Assembly: GCA_003556955.1 (NCBI GenBank)
Contig: PWQB01000568.1
Location: 1-7,161, forward strand
DNA length: 7,161 bases
From: Nostocaceae cyanobacterium CSSed10_463m
GTDB taxonomy: Bacteria; Cyanobacteriota; Cyanobacteriia; Cyanobacteriales; Nostocaceae
Reading direction: 5' to 3'
In this document: one piece after another, positions 1 through 6,085 of the stretch
How positions within the stretch are numbered: position 1 is the stretch's first letter
Layout of the letters: each line of letters opens with the position of its first letter
The notes under the pieces: generated by a model
Database searches by the model: none
What the model was told of the DNA's origin: nothing
What the model saw: the letters and a program-made list of their open reading frames with translations, nothing else
Made by a program: the position numbers and the translations under genes

Positions 1-852
1 TTGAAAGCGGTGGGTAGAGAAGCTATTAGTTTAGCGTTTCAGCAATTCGCTCAACAAGAAAAAGCTCCAGAAGCTCATAGTATTTCACCATCCCCAACTG
101 TTGAACCAAAAACGGCTAATAACGCCCCAAGTATAAAAGAAGCATCGCAGACAAACAACGCATATATTAGAGAAAGCGACGTATTACCAAAAGTCACTGT
201 AAATCAAGAGAAAAGTCCAGAAATCCCATCTCCGGGTGCAGCGCTAGTTAACTGGTTAAAGCCAAACAAAAAAGCCAACCAAGCTGAACTAGTTAAGCAA
301 ACAGCAGCCGAACAACGTAAAGAAATTATGTGCAGAATCGGTCAAAAACTCAAACAAGCGCGTGAGTCTCAGGGACTGTCTCTGTACCAACTTAATATTT
401 ATACTCATGTGCCAATCTATCGCATGGAAGCAATAGAAAATAGTAATTTTGATTTATTACCAGAAGATACTTTGCTACGTGGATTTATTCGAGTTATGGG
501 TAATGCTTTAGGTCTAAATGGTACAAGTTTAGCAGCTTCTTTACCAGCACCCGATACAGTGCAGTCCATTTTACCTTCTTGGTATGGTTCTACGAAACCT
601 GCTGGAGGATCGGGGATAGATATTCGTCCCATACATCTGTATTTAGGTTATACAGCTCTTGTGGCTGGGGCTGTAGGGGGTGTATCCTTAATTGCTCAAC
701 AAACAAATACTGGTAGAGTTCTGAATCCAGATATAGTAACTTCCCCTTCTTCGTCTGTGTCTCAATCATCACAAAACTCGGAAGTAAATACAAAACCAGG
801 GTTAAAGTCTAGTACTGTTGGTTCAGATATTTCCCCACCAGAATCTTTTTAA
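1..852 (+). CDS. RodZ-like helix-turn-helix membrane protein (possibly 5'-truncated)
   Basis: The 283-codon frame is open from the first base (TTG) to TAA at 850-852. Residues about 109-180 form a RodZ/HTH_25-type domain: an IGQKLKQARESQGLSL helix-turn-helix start, then YRMEAIENSNFDLLP and a GFIRVMG helix, the usual order in this family. Residues 212-232 are a hydrophobic membrane segment, followed by a Ser/Thr/Pro-rich tail of about 50 residues. Family knowledge: RodZ-type proteins put the HTH in the cytoplasm, cross the membrane once, and link to the MreB shape machinery or act as regulators. Two things differ from classical RodZ. There is a polar, low-complexity N-terminal extension of about 85-100 residues, and no structured periplasmic domain follows the membrane helix. 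The real start may lie upstream of the window or be the TTG. An internal ATG at 325 would give a short HTH-first form, but the coding character upstream makes that less likely. The fold is fairly sure; the role in cell shape is inferred. Confidence 0.75.
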   Translation: MKAVGREAISLAFQQFAQQEKAPEAHSISPSPTVEPKTANNAPSIKEASQTNNAYIRESDVLPKVTVNQEKSPEIPSPGAALVNWLKPNKKANQAELVKQTAAEQRKEIMCRIGQKLKQARESQGLSLYQLNIYTHVPIYRMEAIENSNFDLLPEDTLLRGFIRVMGNALGLNGTSLAASLPAPDTVQSILPSWYGSTKPAGGSGIDIRPIHLYLGYTALVAGAVGGVSLIAQQTNTGRVLNPDIVTSPSSSVSQSSQNSEVNTKPGLKSSTVGSDISPPESF

Positions 853-942
853 AAGTGCTGAGTACTGAGTGCTGTAAAGCCCTGCTGGCATGGCTGCGCT
901 TAAAGCGGAAGCGGGGCGTTTAGCCCGTGCTGAGTTCGGAGT
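853..942. repeat. Intergenic repeat: heptads flanking nested small hairpins
   Basis: The gap behind the RodZ-like gene holds GTGCTGAGT at 855-863 and again at 927-935. The first copy continues as a degenerate heptad run (ACTGAGT, GCTG) to 874. Between them lie two perfect small palindromes: CGCTT-A-AAGCG (897-907) and GGGC-GTTTA-GCCC (914-926). This composition (CTGAGT heptads and GC-rich hairpins in an AT-rich spacer) is typical of short dispersed repeats in Nostocales genomes. No T-tract follows the hairpins, so a rho-independent terminator is not supported, although the hairpins may still protect or end the transcript. Confidence 0.6.
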
Positions 943-976
943 ATAAACCTATTTGTTTCAAGACCTCAAGCAATTG

Positions 977-1630
977 CTAGATCAAAGAATTAAGAAACTT
1001 CCACAACTGCAAATCAGTAAAATCTGGAATTGCCATAAATGTGCCAACTTGCTGCAAAACTTGCGGATCATGGGTAGAAGCAATACCTATGGTACGAATA
1101 CCAGCACCCACTGCGGCACGAATACCAGAGGGAGAGTCTTCTAAGGCGATCGCTTGTGCTGCTACAATTCCTAAGTTGTTCAAAGCAACTTGATAAGGTT
1201 CAGGATCTGGTTTACCTGCTATACAATCATCAGCTAAAACAATCCTATGGAAAATTTCTTTAATTCCTAAAACTTCTAGCATGAATTTTGCATTTTGTCT
1301 AGGAGCATTAGTTACTAAAGCCCGTTTTAGCTGATGTTTTTCTGTCCATTCTATGAGTTCAGCAAATCCATCTAATGCTTGCAGATGGGGGGCGAGTTCG
1401 CGGAAAAGTGCCTCTTTTTCATCTGCAAACTTTTCACCTTCAGCTACTGATAATTGTGGCAAAATATCTTTAACAATCTCTGGGTTTAGCCGTCCACTAA
1501 TTCGAGATTTATAAAATGTTTCATCAATGTGAATATCATAACTCAGCAGCATTTTTTGCCAAGCTTGGAAGTGAATAGGGTCAGTATTGACAATTGTACC
1601 GTCTAAGTCAAAGAGAATTGCAGCCAGCAT
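977..1630 (-). CDS. HAD-superfamily phosphatase/mutase, beta-phosphoglucomutase-like
   Basis: This 217-residue protein has the full set of HAD subfamily IA motifs. Motif I is FDLDGT with nucleophile D8 and acid/base D10. Motif II is the VTNAP segment with T107. The motif III lysine is K140 in AGKPDPEPY, and motif IV is the acidic EDSPSG (E164, D165). The helical cap lies between about residues 16 and 85. H20 and W24 in PIHFQAW match the cap-hinge region of beta-phosphoglucomutases, and R47 may be the cap arginine. Family knowledge: such enzymes interconvert beta-glucose 1-phosphate and 6-phosphate through an aspartyl phosphate, but related proteins are plain sugar-phosphate phosphatases, and sequence alone does not separate them. 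The length is normal. The ATG at 1630-1628 places motif I at the usual distance from the N terminus; no clear Shine-Dalgarno precedes it. It is divergent from nagB. A HIP1 octamer lies inside at 1146-1153. Confidence 0.85.
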   Translation of the reverse strand: MLAAILFDLDGTIVNTDPIHFQAWQKMLLSYDIHIDETFYKSRISGRLNPEIVKDILPQLSVAEGEKFADEKEALFRELAPHLQALDGFAELIEWTEKHQLKRALVTNAPRQNAKFMLEVLGIKEIFHRIVLADDCIAGKPDPEPYQVALNNLGIVAAQAIALEDSPSGIRAAVGAGIRTIGIASTHDPQVLQQVGTFMAIPDFTDLQLWKFLNSLI

Positions 1631-1663
1631 GATTGGGGAAATCGTAAATAATTGTTAACTTAA

Positions 1664-1752
1664 TTTACATAGTTTACATGATTTTTTGTCCTCAATCATT
1701 GTGCTGGCGTGAATACAGAAATAAAACAATCTGAAATTCTAAAATCTATACT
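1664..1752. promoter_or_regulatory. Divergent control region between the HAD gene and nagB
   Basis: The spacer holds a direct repeat TTTACAT at 1664-1670 and 1673-1679 (9-bp period) and an inverted repeat ATGATT/AATCAT at 1678-1683 and 1694-1699. On the plus strand TATACT at 1747-1752 is a good -10 match for nagB, but no convincing -35 lies 16-18 bp upstream (about 1724-1729 reads AAACAA-like). Transcription would start near 1759. The repeats could be an operator for a shared regulator; that is inference from position only. Confidence 0.35.
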
Positions 1753-1799
1753 AAAGAAAAGATGTCAGTGCATTATTGTCAAATATTCTATTTAAGCAA

Positions 1800-2576
1800 A
1801 TGCTAGGCACTACAAACCTTTTTCGCGTTGATGATTTATTGGTGCAGATTTACAACTCTGAAGTTGAAATGGCAGAGAAAGTTGCCGAAATCGCCCAAAA
1901 TTATTTACAGCAAGTTCTCCAGCAACAGGAAACCGCAGCAGTACTGTTAGCTACAGGAAATTCCCAAATCAAATTTCTGGATGCTTTAATTACCTTGGGT
2001 GGTGTAGATTGGTCAAGGATTACCTTATTTCATTTAGATGAATATTTGGGAATTACGGCTGACCATCCCGCGAGTTTCCGGCGATATCTGCAAGAACGTG
2101 TAGAAAAGCGGGTTGCTCCCCGACAATTCCATTATATCCAAGGGGATACCTTACAACCTCTAGCGGAATGCGATCGCTACACCAAATTATTGCAAGCCCA
2201 ACCCATTAATTTATGTTGTCTTGGTGTTGGTGAAAACGGACATTTGGCTTTTAATGATCCCGCAGTTGCGAATTTTCAAGATGCTTACAGTGTCAAACTG
2301 GTGAAACTAGATACAGCCAATCGTCAGCAACAAGTTAACACAGGTCAATTTCTCAATATTGATAGTGTTCCCCAGTATGCTTTTACTGTTACCTTGCCCT
2401 TAATTTGTTCAGCCAAAAAAATTATTTGTCTAGCACCAGAAAAACGAAAAGCCCCGGTAGTAAAACAGATGCTAACAGGGTCAATTAACACCGAATGTCC
2501 TGCCTCAATTTTACGTCAACAATCCCAAACAACCTTATTTTTAGATATAAATTCTGCCAGTTTATTCCTCTCTTAA
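1800..2576 (+). CDS. nagB: Glucosamine-6-phosphate deaminase/isomerase (NagB family)
   Basis: From the ATG at 1800 this is a 258-residue protein, close to the usual NagB length. NagB converts glucosamine 6-phosphate to fructose 6-phosphate and ammonia in the cytosol. Visible landmarks are the sugar-phosphate loop ATGNSQ near residue 48, HLDEYLG (78-84) with the catalytic-base aspartate D80 (E. coli D72), and GVGENGHLAFNDP (142-154) with catalytic H148 (E. coli H143). Two catalytic-triad neighbours differ from E. coli: N146 replaces D141 and D153 replaces E148. Such variants are, to my knowledge, common in non-proteobacterial NagB-like proteins, so activity is likely but substrate range is less certain; 6-phosphogluconolactonase is a distant relative. 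A TTG at 1776 would add eight residues (MSNILFKQ). No nagA or nagK is in the window. A HIP1 octamer lies at 2170-2177. The divergent HAD gene suggests a sugar-phosphate theme. Confidence 0.88.
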   Translation: MLGTTNLFRVDDLLVQIYNSEVEMAEKVAEIAQNYLQQVLQQQETAAVLLATGNSQIKFLDALITLGGVDWSRITLFHLDEYLGITADHPASFRRYLQERVEKRVAPRQFHYIQGDTLQPLAECDRYTKLLQAQPINLCCLGVGENGHLAFNDPAVANFQDAYSVKLVKLDTANRQQQVNTGQFLNIDSVPQYAFTVTLPLICSAKKIICLAPEKRKAPVVKQMLTGSINTECPASILRQQSQTTLFLDINSASLFLS

Positions 2577-2591
2577 TCCCCCTTTCCGGCT

Positions 2592-2614
2592 CCCTCTCCT
2601 TACTAAGGAGAGGG
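2592..2614. repeat. Strong hairpin repeat between convergent genes
   Basis: CCCTCTCCTTA (2592-2602), a single C, then TAAGGAGAGGG (2604-2614) form a perfect 11-bp inverted repeat, followed by GTTGGGGTGAGG. This resembles a very common dispersed intergenic element in cyanobacterial genomes. It begins 16 bp after the nagB stop and ends 13 bp before the stop of the convergent small gene, so it may end transcripts in both directions. There is no T-tract on either side, so a classical intrinsic terminator is not shown. Confidence 0.75.
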
Positions 2615-2627
2615 TTGGGGTGAGGTT

Positions 2628-2834
2628 CTATGGCATTGGTTTATGACCGAGTTTAAAATGAGATAAACAAGCTTCTAAATAGGTACAATTTTCACATTTG
2701 AGTTCCTTTCCAGGATTTTCACAGCCACAGGATGGATTGATAAAACATTCAGCAGGATTCCTGGGTTCAGAATACTTCTTTAATATATAATATAAAGTAG
2801 CTTCTTTTAGACAGAAAATAATATCTTGTACCAT
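2628..2834 (-). CDS. Small cysteine-rich protein of unknown function
   Basis: I do not recognise this gene. From the ATG at 2834 it encodes 68 residues: a hydrophobic/amphipathic N-terminal helix (LKEATLYYILKKY), then a compact cysteine cluster with spacing C-x5-C-x-C-x8-C-x2-C-x5-C (C30, C36, C38, C47, C50, C56), ending in a basic tail. An additional Cys is at residue 8. The regular spacing suggests a zinc-ribbon-like or Fe-S/metal-binding module; that is inference. The frame stays open further upstream to an ATG at 2912 (94 residues). I chose 2834 because a perfect TATAAT lies at 2859-2854 on this strand, putting the transcript start near 2847, just upstream of this ATG and downstream of the longer starts. 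No good Shine-Dalgarno was seen. The gene is convergent with nagB and has no same-strand partner within 350 bp upstream. Confidence 0.5.
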   Translation of the reverse strand: MVQDIIFCLKEATLYYILKKYSEPRNPAECFINPSCGCENPGKELKCENCTYLEACLSHFKLGHKPMP

Positions 2835-2853
2835 AAATAGTAATTTGCCTAAC

Positions 2854-2859
2854 ATTATA
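2854..2859 (-). promoter_or_regulatory. Candidate -10 (TATAAT) for the Cys-rich small gene
   Basis: The minus strand reads TATAAT here, an exact match to the bacterial -10 consensus, 19 bp before the ATG at 2834. No -35-like hexamer is found 16-18 bp further upstream. Exact -10 matches arise often by chance in DNA this AT-rich. Confidence 0.3.
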
Positions 2860-3021
2860 TACAGCAGGTTGCAGGTAAATGGCATACAGACACAAATCAT
2901 AATTCTTGGCACATTTTCATTTTCTATACACTCATAAATAAAATCCTCATACTTTGATGGTGTTTTATTGTCGATTTAGGTATGATTTTATTTTGACTAG
3001 GCTTATTACTTTGGATACAAG
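2860..3021. other. Intergenic stretch with no clear gene
   Basis: This forms the first part of the gap upstream of the Cys-rich gene. It is AT-rich, and on the minus strand it keeps the small gene's frame open only as far as 2912. I see no RNA gene, hairpin or convincing promoter pair in it. The rest of the gap (3022-3141) is occupied by the hairpin and tandem repeat. Confidence 0.5.
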
Positions 3022-3048
3022 TAGAGACGTTCCGGTGGAACGTCTCTA
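3022..3048. repeat. Perfect 12-bp inverted repeat at the edge of the tandem array
   Basis: TAGAGACGTTCC (3022-3033), loop GGT (3034-3036), and GGAACGTCTCTA (3037-3048) form a perfect 12-bp hairpin. Hairpins of the form GTAGAGACGTT...AACGTCTCTAC are, from general knowledge, widely dispersed in Nostocales genomes. The right arm is also the first 12 bp of the 18-bp tandem unit that follows. No T-tract flanks it on either strand. Confidence 0.85.
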
Positions 3049-3141
3049 AAACCCGGAACGTCTCTAAAACCCGGAACGTCTCTAAAACCCGGAACGTCTC
3101 TAAAACCCGGACCGTCTCTAAAACCCGGAACGTCTCTAAAA
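3037..3141. repeat. Tandem array, 18-bp unit, about 5.8 copies
   Basis: The unit GGAACGTCTCTAAAACCC is repeated head to tail at 3037, 3055, 3073, 3091, 3109 and 3127. The first four copies are identical, the fifth has one change (A to C at 3112), and the sixth matches for 15 of 18 bases before diverging. There are no spacers, so it is a simple tandem repeat and not a CRISPR array. It lies 44 bp downstream of the crtO stop and would be transcribed in any long crtO 3' end. No start-led open frame through it was seen. Confidence 0.95.
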
Positions 3142-3185
3142 AGGTTTCAAACCACGCACATTTAATTACCGGAGATGTCTAATTA

Positions 3186-4880
3186 TCAACCAATGCCAAA
3201 TACAGAACCCACACTAGATTTAAATGAATCCCTAGCATCCCTTAAAGTTTGAGCAACAGGATGTTTTGCTTGCAAAAATACCCGCGCACAATTACGTCCC
3301 GGCATTCCGGAAATTGACCCACCTGGATGAGTTCCTGCACCTGTTAAAAATAGATTTTCCACAGGTGTTTTGTAGTTAGCTAATTCTGGTAAAGGACGGA
3401 AAAATACCATTTGATCTAAAGTCATATCAATATGATAGTAATTCCCTTTGTAAGCACCTAATCTTTCGCCTAATTCGGCTGGACTTTCCACACGACGGGC
3501 GATAGTTGCTGCTTTAACATTTGGCGCATAATTAGCCAACTTATCAATTACTTTGTCTGCAACTTGATTCTTCAGTTCATCTGTCCAACCCGTACCTTTT
3601 AAACCAGTGCCTTCAGCACCTGCTATTTGATAAGGCGCAAAAAATTCAATCCATAAAGTATGTTTACCTGGTGGTGCTAATGTAGGATCAAGGGCGCTAG
3701 GCATCACCGCATACATGGAAGGGTTACTATCAGGAATTTCTCCTAAAGTACATTTACTGTGCGCCTGTTCGACGTGAGCCATTGAATCTGCAATTAAAAT
3801 AGATCCTATGAGATAATCATCTTGGTGGTTGTGGTGCGGAAAATGCAGAGGTTCGTCTAAAGCCAAGTCTATTTTCAGGATAGTTTCGTTATTATTAACA
3901 ATACGCCGTTCTAACCTTTCTCGTAAATCAGGATCAGCATCATCTACTTCACTGGTGTCTAATAGTTGTAAAAATAGGCGTTTAGCATCAATATTGGAAA
4001 TCACGCCATATTTAGCACGATATTCTTCACCACCTGCAACCCTGACACCAACAGCTTTATTATCATCAATTAATACTTTTTCTACCTGTTGGTCGGTGAG
4101 AATTTTTCCGCCCTTATTGGTAACTAAATTAACTAATGCTTGGACTAACGCCCCAGTTCCGCCACGAGGTCTAGTCATACCGGGGTTGTGACGCATAGCC
4201 ATCATCATCACACCAATAGCCAGATTTTTTTGAGAAGGTGGCGCACCCAGTTCTGAAGCCAGTCGAGAAAGTGGGGCTTTTAAAAATTCCTCATCAAACC
4301 ATTCTTCTAAAATATCCTCAGCACTATTTAGCATTGTGCGAATAAAGTCCAAACTTTTTGCTGGTGAACCGACTACCGAAAATAAATCTTTGAATTTTTG
4401 CACATTGTAATTACCAAAAATATCTATAAATGATTTGGGTGGCGCGTTAAACATGGGAACCATTGCACTGATTGCCCTTTGCCAGTAATCTATAAACTCT
4501 GCATATTTTTTAGCATCACGTTCATTGTAACGAGCGATTTCTGCACAAGTTTTTTCCACTGATTTGTGAGCTAAAAAATACTTTCCATCAGGATGGGGAC
4601 AAAAAACTACTGGGTCACAATCTAAATATTCTAAACCATATTTTTCTAATTCTAATTCTTCCACAACTGGCCCCAAATGAATAAATTCGTGGTCAATTGC
4701 ACACAAGTTAAATTTAAATCCAGGGGCTTCCTTCGGTATACATTCTTCTGTTGTAGCTGCACCACCAGGAACTGAACGCTTTTCTAGTAGTAGGACGCTA
4801 TAGCCAGCCTTGAGTAAATAAGCCGCACAAACTAGCCCGTTATGTCCTGCGCCAATAATAACCACATCATACTCTTGCAT
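3186..4880 (-). CDS. crtO: Beta-carotene 4-ketolase, CrtO type
   Basis: The product is a 564-residue FAD-dependent enzyme that closely matches cyanobacterial CrtO as I recall the Synechocystis protein, including the segments CAIDHEF, FDPSV/CDPVVFCP-like, RPRGGTGAL, SNIDAKRLFLQLL, RRVESPAEL and TGAGTHPGGSISGMPGRNCARVF. CrtO adds a keto group at C-4 of the beta-ionone ring, giving echinenone (and in some enzymes canthaxanthin), in the membrane-bound carotenoid pool. It belongs to the phytoene-desaturase (CrtI) superfamily and is unrelated to CrtW ketolases. The N-terminal dinucleotide fold has GAGHNG at 10-15, the ribose-binding acidic E33 and PGGAA at 38-42; the C-terminal FAD-contact segment is at 509-537. 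Length is normal and no disruption is seen. The ATG at 4880 places the Rossmann motif ten residues in, as expected. There is no Shine-Dalgarno, but an exact -10 lies 34 bp upstream. No other carotenoid gene is adjacent. It contains no HIP1 octamer. Confidence 0.93.
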   Translation of the reverse strand: MQEYDVVIIGAGHNGLVCAAYLLKAGYSVLLLEKRSVPGGAATTEECIPKEAPGFKFNLCAIDHEFIHLGPVVEELELEKYGLEYLDCDPVVFCPHPDGKYFLAHKSVEKTCAEIARYNERDAKKYAEFIDYWQRAISAMVPMFNAPPKSFIDIFGNYNVQKFKDLFSVVGSPAKSLDFIRTMLNSAEDILEEWFDEEFLKAPLSRLASELGAPPSQKNLAIGVMMMAMRHNPGMTRPRGGTGALVQALVNLVTNKGGKILTDQQVEKVLIDDNKAVGVRVAGGEEYRAKYGVISNIDAKRLFLQLLDTSEVDDADPDLRERLERRIVNNNETILKIDLALDEPLHFPHHNHQDDYLIGSILIADSMAHVEQAHSKCTLGEIPDSNPSMYAVMPSALDPTLAPPGKHTLWIEFFAPYQIAGAEGTGLKGTGWTDELKNQVADKVIDKLANYAPNVKAATIARRVESPAELGERLGAYKGNYYHIDMTLDQMVFFRPLPELANYKTPVENLFLTGAGTHPGGSISGMPGRNCARVFLQAKHPVAQTLRDARDSFKSSVGSVFGIG

Positions 4881-4907
4881 ATTTTTAACTTGAGAATATA
4901 GTAATAG

Positions 4908-4925
4908 ACCATTATTATAAATGGT
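4908..4925 (-). promoter_or_regulatory. Candidate crtO promoter: -10 enclosed by a palindrome
   Basis: The minus strand carries TATAAT (4919-4914), an exact -10 consensus. It is flanked precisely by a 6-bp inverted repeat, ACCATT (4908-4913) and AATGGT (4920-4925). A transcript would start near 4907 and leave a leader of about 27 nt before the crtO ATG. The -35 region (about 4937-4942) is poor, so an activator or a weak promoter is possible. A repressor binding the palindrome would cover the -10; that is inference. Confidence 0.45.
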
Positions 4926-5011
4926 ACGGAATGAAACTTTTAAGCTTATTTACAAATTCTCTATAAACTTGCACTTAATTAGTCTCCTTTCTGATTTGGC
5001 GTTCTTCTACC

Positions 5012-5079
5012 TATGGGAGATGCTACGCTGTCAGGGAAACTATGCCCCAGGCTTTACGCGGAGTATGGCGTTAGCCATA
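5012..5079. repeat. Cyanobacterial dispersed palindromic repeat
   Basis: The stretch begins TATGGGAGATGCTACGC and ends in a perfect hairpin TATGGC-GTTA-GCCATA (5064-5079), with a CTTTACGCGGAG linker. These modules (GGGAGA..GCTACGC and GGCGTTAGCC) are, from general knowledge, repeated throughout Nostoc/Anabaena intergenic DNA. A purine-rich tract (about 5091-5122, ACAGAGATTACAGAGAAAGA and onward) follows it. It sits between crtO and the DUF2993 gene, both read on the minus strand, and its hairpin could end the upstream transcript. A 63-codon plus-strand frame (5013-5204) crosses the repeat and is not called as a gene. Confidence 0.65.
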
Positions 5080-5171
5080 TTACTCTAGACACAGAGATTA
5101 CAGAGAAAGAGAAAAAAGAGAATTGTTTACATCTGATTGAGGATGGCTATAAATTAGGAAACATAATCGAA

Positions 5172-5951
5172 CTACTGAAGTTGATCAATGAACTCAATTT
5201 GTGATGCTGAGATTTGCTTTACATTAGCTTCAATCAAAAGTATGATATTATCCTGTGCAACTTCCAGATTTATAATCCGAAATGCTATATCTTCCCATTT
5301 CAGAAAGTGTTTATTTGCCAGTTCTTTTATTTTCTGCATGAATGCTAAAATTAGTTCTATAGAAATTCCTTTTCCTTCCGTACAGGTAACACTTTCTAAC
5401 AAGATGGGATGGGAATTAGTCCGGGGGCGAAAAGTTAGTGTAACACCTAAAGGACGTGTATCTTGATCTGATTTTAGTAGCCCTGTGGCATTGAATCCGA
5501 TTTTGCCATCTCCAGGTAAAAATATATCAGTATGCTGGGGTTTAAAAGTGATGATTTCGCTATCTACATTTAAAGGAAAGTTTTCTACTAGACTCCGAAT
5601 TAGTTCTGAAGTCAAGGCCAGATTTATATCTGTTTTGGTTAATACAATACGCGCCACCGCATTTACTGGTTCATTCAGTTCAATTTGACCGAAAATAGCA
5701 CTTAAAGGATTGATGGCAATATTATCTGTTTGCAGTTGAATTTCTTGTACTCGAATATCTGGTTTTATTACCAGTCCTTGACCTGAAACTGAAACTTTCT
5801 CGGCTTGTCCTTGTACAATTTTTAAGACATCAGTTTTTACGTCTACATCAATTTGTTCGGCTGTATCTAGTTTTTCCGATACACTTCGTTTTGCTTGGTG
5901 TGAGACAAACTGTTCTTCTAAGCGTTGGTTTTCTGTCATGAAATTGGACAT
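5172..5951 (-). CDS. DUF2993 / LmeA-like phospholipid-binding-type protein
   Basis: This 259-residue protein has the look of the DUF2993 family common in cyanobacteria and actinobacteria. Alternating beta-strand segments begin near residue 35 (DVDVKTDVLKIVQGQAEKVSVSG). They continue through IQLQTDNIAINPLSAIFGQIEL, the helix LTSELIRSLVENFPL (about 113-127), a LPGDGKIGFNA strand pair, VTLTFRPRT and a final IILLIEANV strand. Family knowledge: the mycobacterial member LmeA is a periplasmic lipid-binding protein of lipomannan synthesis; cyanobacterial members have no firm role. There is no signal peptide or membrane helix, and the N terminus (about 30 residues) is polar and charged, so it is likely cytoplasmic or peripheral. 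The start may be the ATG at 5951, with AGGA directly before it, or the fifth codon ATG at 5939; neither has ideal spacing. It is codirectional with crtO but separated by 291 bp, and divergent from the transketolase-like gene. It has no HIP1 octamer. Confidence 0.82.
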   Translation of the reverse strand: MSNFMTENQRLEEQFVSHQAKRSVSEKLDTAEQIDVDVKTDVLKIVQGQAEKVSVSGQGLVIKPDIRVQEIQLQTDNIAINPLSAIFGQIELNEPVNAVARIVLTKTDINLALTSELIRSLVENFPLNVDSEIITFKPQHTDIFLPGDGKIGFNATGLLKSDQDTRPLGVTLTFRPRTNSHPILLESVTCTEGKGISIELILAFMQKIKELANKHFLKWEDIAFRIINLEVAQDNIILLIEANVKQISASQIEFIDQLQ

Positions 5952-6019
5952 TCCTGAGTTTTACCTACTGGTAGTTTAGACTCTGGAGACTCAGAAAGGT
6001 ATCTACAGTAAGATATATG

Positions 6020-6037
6020 CAAATATGAGTATATTTG
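6020..6037. promoter_or_regulatory. 7-bp inverted repeat with an embedded TATACT
   Basis: CAAATAT-GAGT-ATATTTG is a perfect palindrome in the divergent spacer. Its centre, read on the minus strand, contains TATACT (6033-6028), a good -10 candidate for the DUF2993 gene, about 77 bp upstream of that gene's ATG. The -35 area is poor. It could be an operator or just AT-rich chance. Confidence 0.3.
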
Positions 6038-6085
6038 AGGTTAAATAGCTGAAAGTGGAAGTATAAACTATTTGGGGTTTGGAGT

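Noticed and set aside
417..793. Two minus-strand frames (417-632 and 590-793) opposite the RodZ-like gene
   Set aside because: Both are antisense to the clear HTH/membrane gene and show no domain or start signal.
953..1144. 63-codon plus-strand frame
   Set aside because: It lies almost entirely antisense to the 3' end of the HAD gene, whose catalytic motifs are intact.
2592..2614. Classical rho-independent terminator
   Set aside because: The stem is strong but no T-run follows on either strand, so only a hairpin repeat is claimed.
2835..2912. Longer 94-residue form of the Cys-rich protein
   Set aside because: The extra residues are hydrophobic and AT-driven, and the exact -10 at 2859-2854 would lie inside the coding region; the shorter start is preferred but not proven.
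3037..3141. Possible CRISPR array
   Set aside because: The units follow each other directly with no unique spacers, and the unit is only 18 bp, so it is a tandem repeat.
3829..4191. 120-codon plus-strand open frame
   Set aside because: It is fully antisense to crtO, has no recognisable domain, and has Ser/Leu/Arg-rich shadow composition.
5188..5688. Two plus-strand frames (5188-5466 and 5485-5688)
   Set aside because: Both are antisense to the DUF2993 gene and lack any protein-like pattern.
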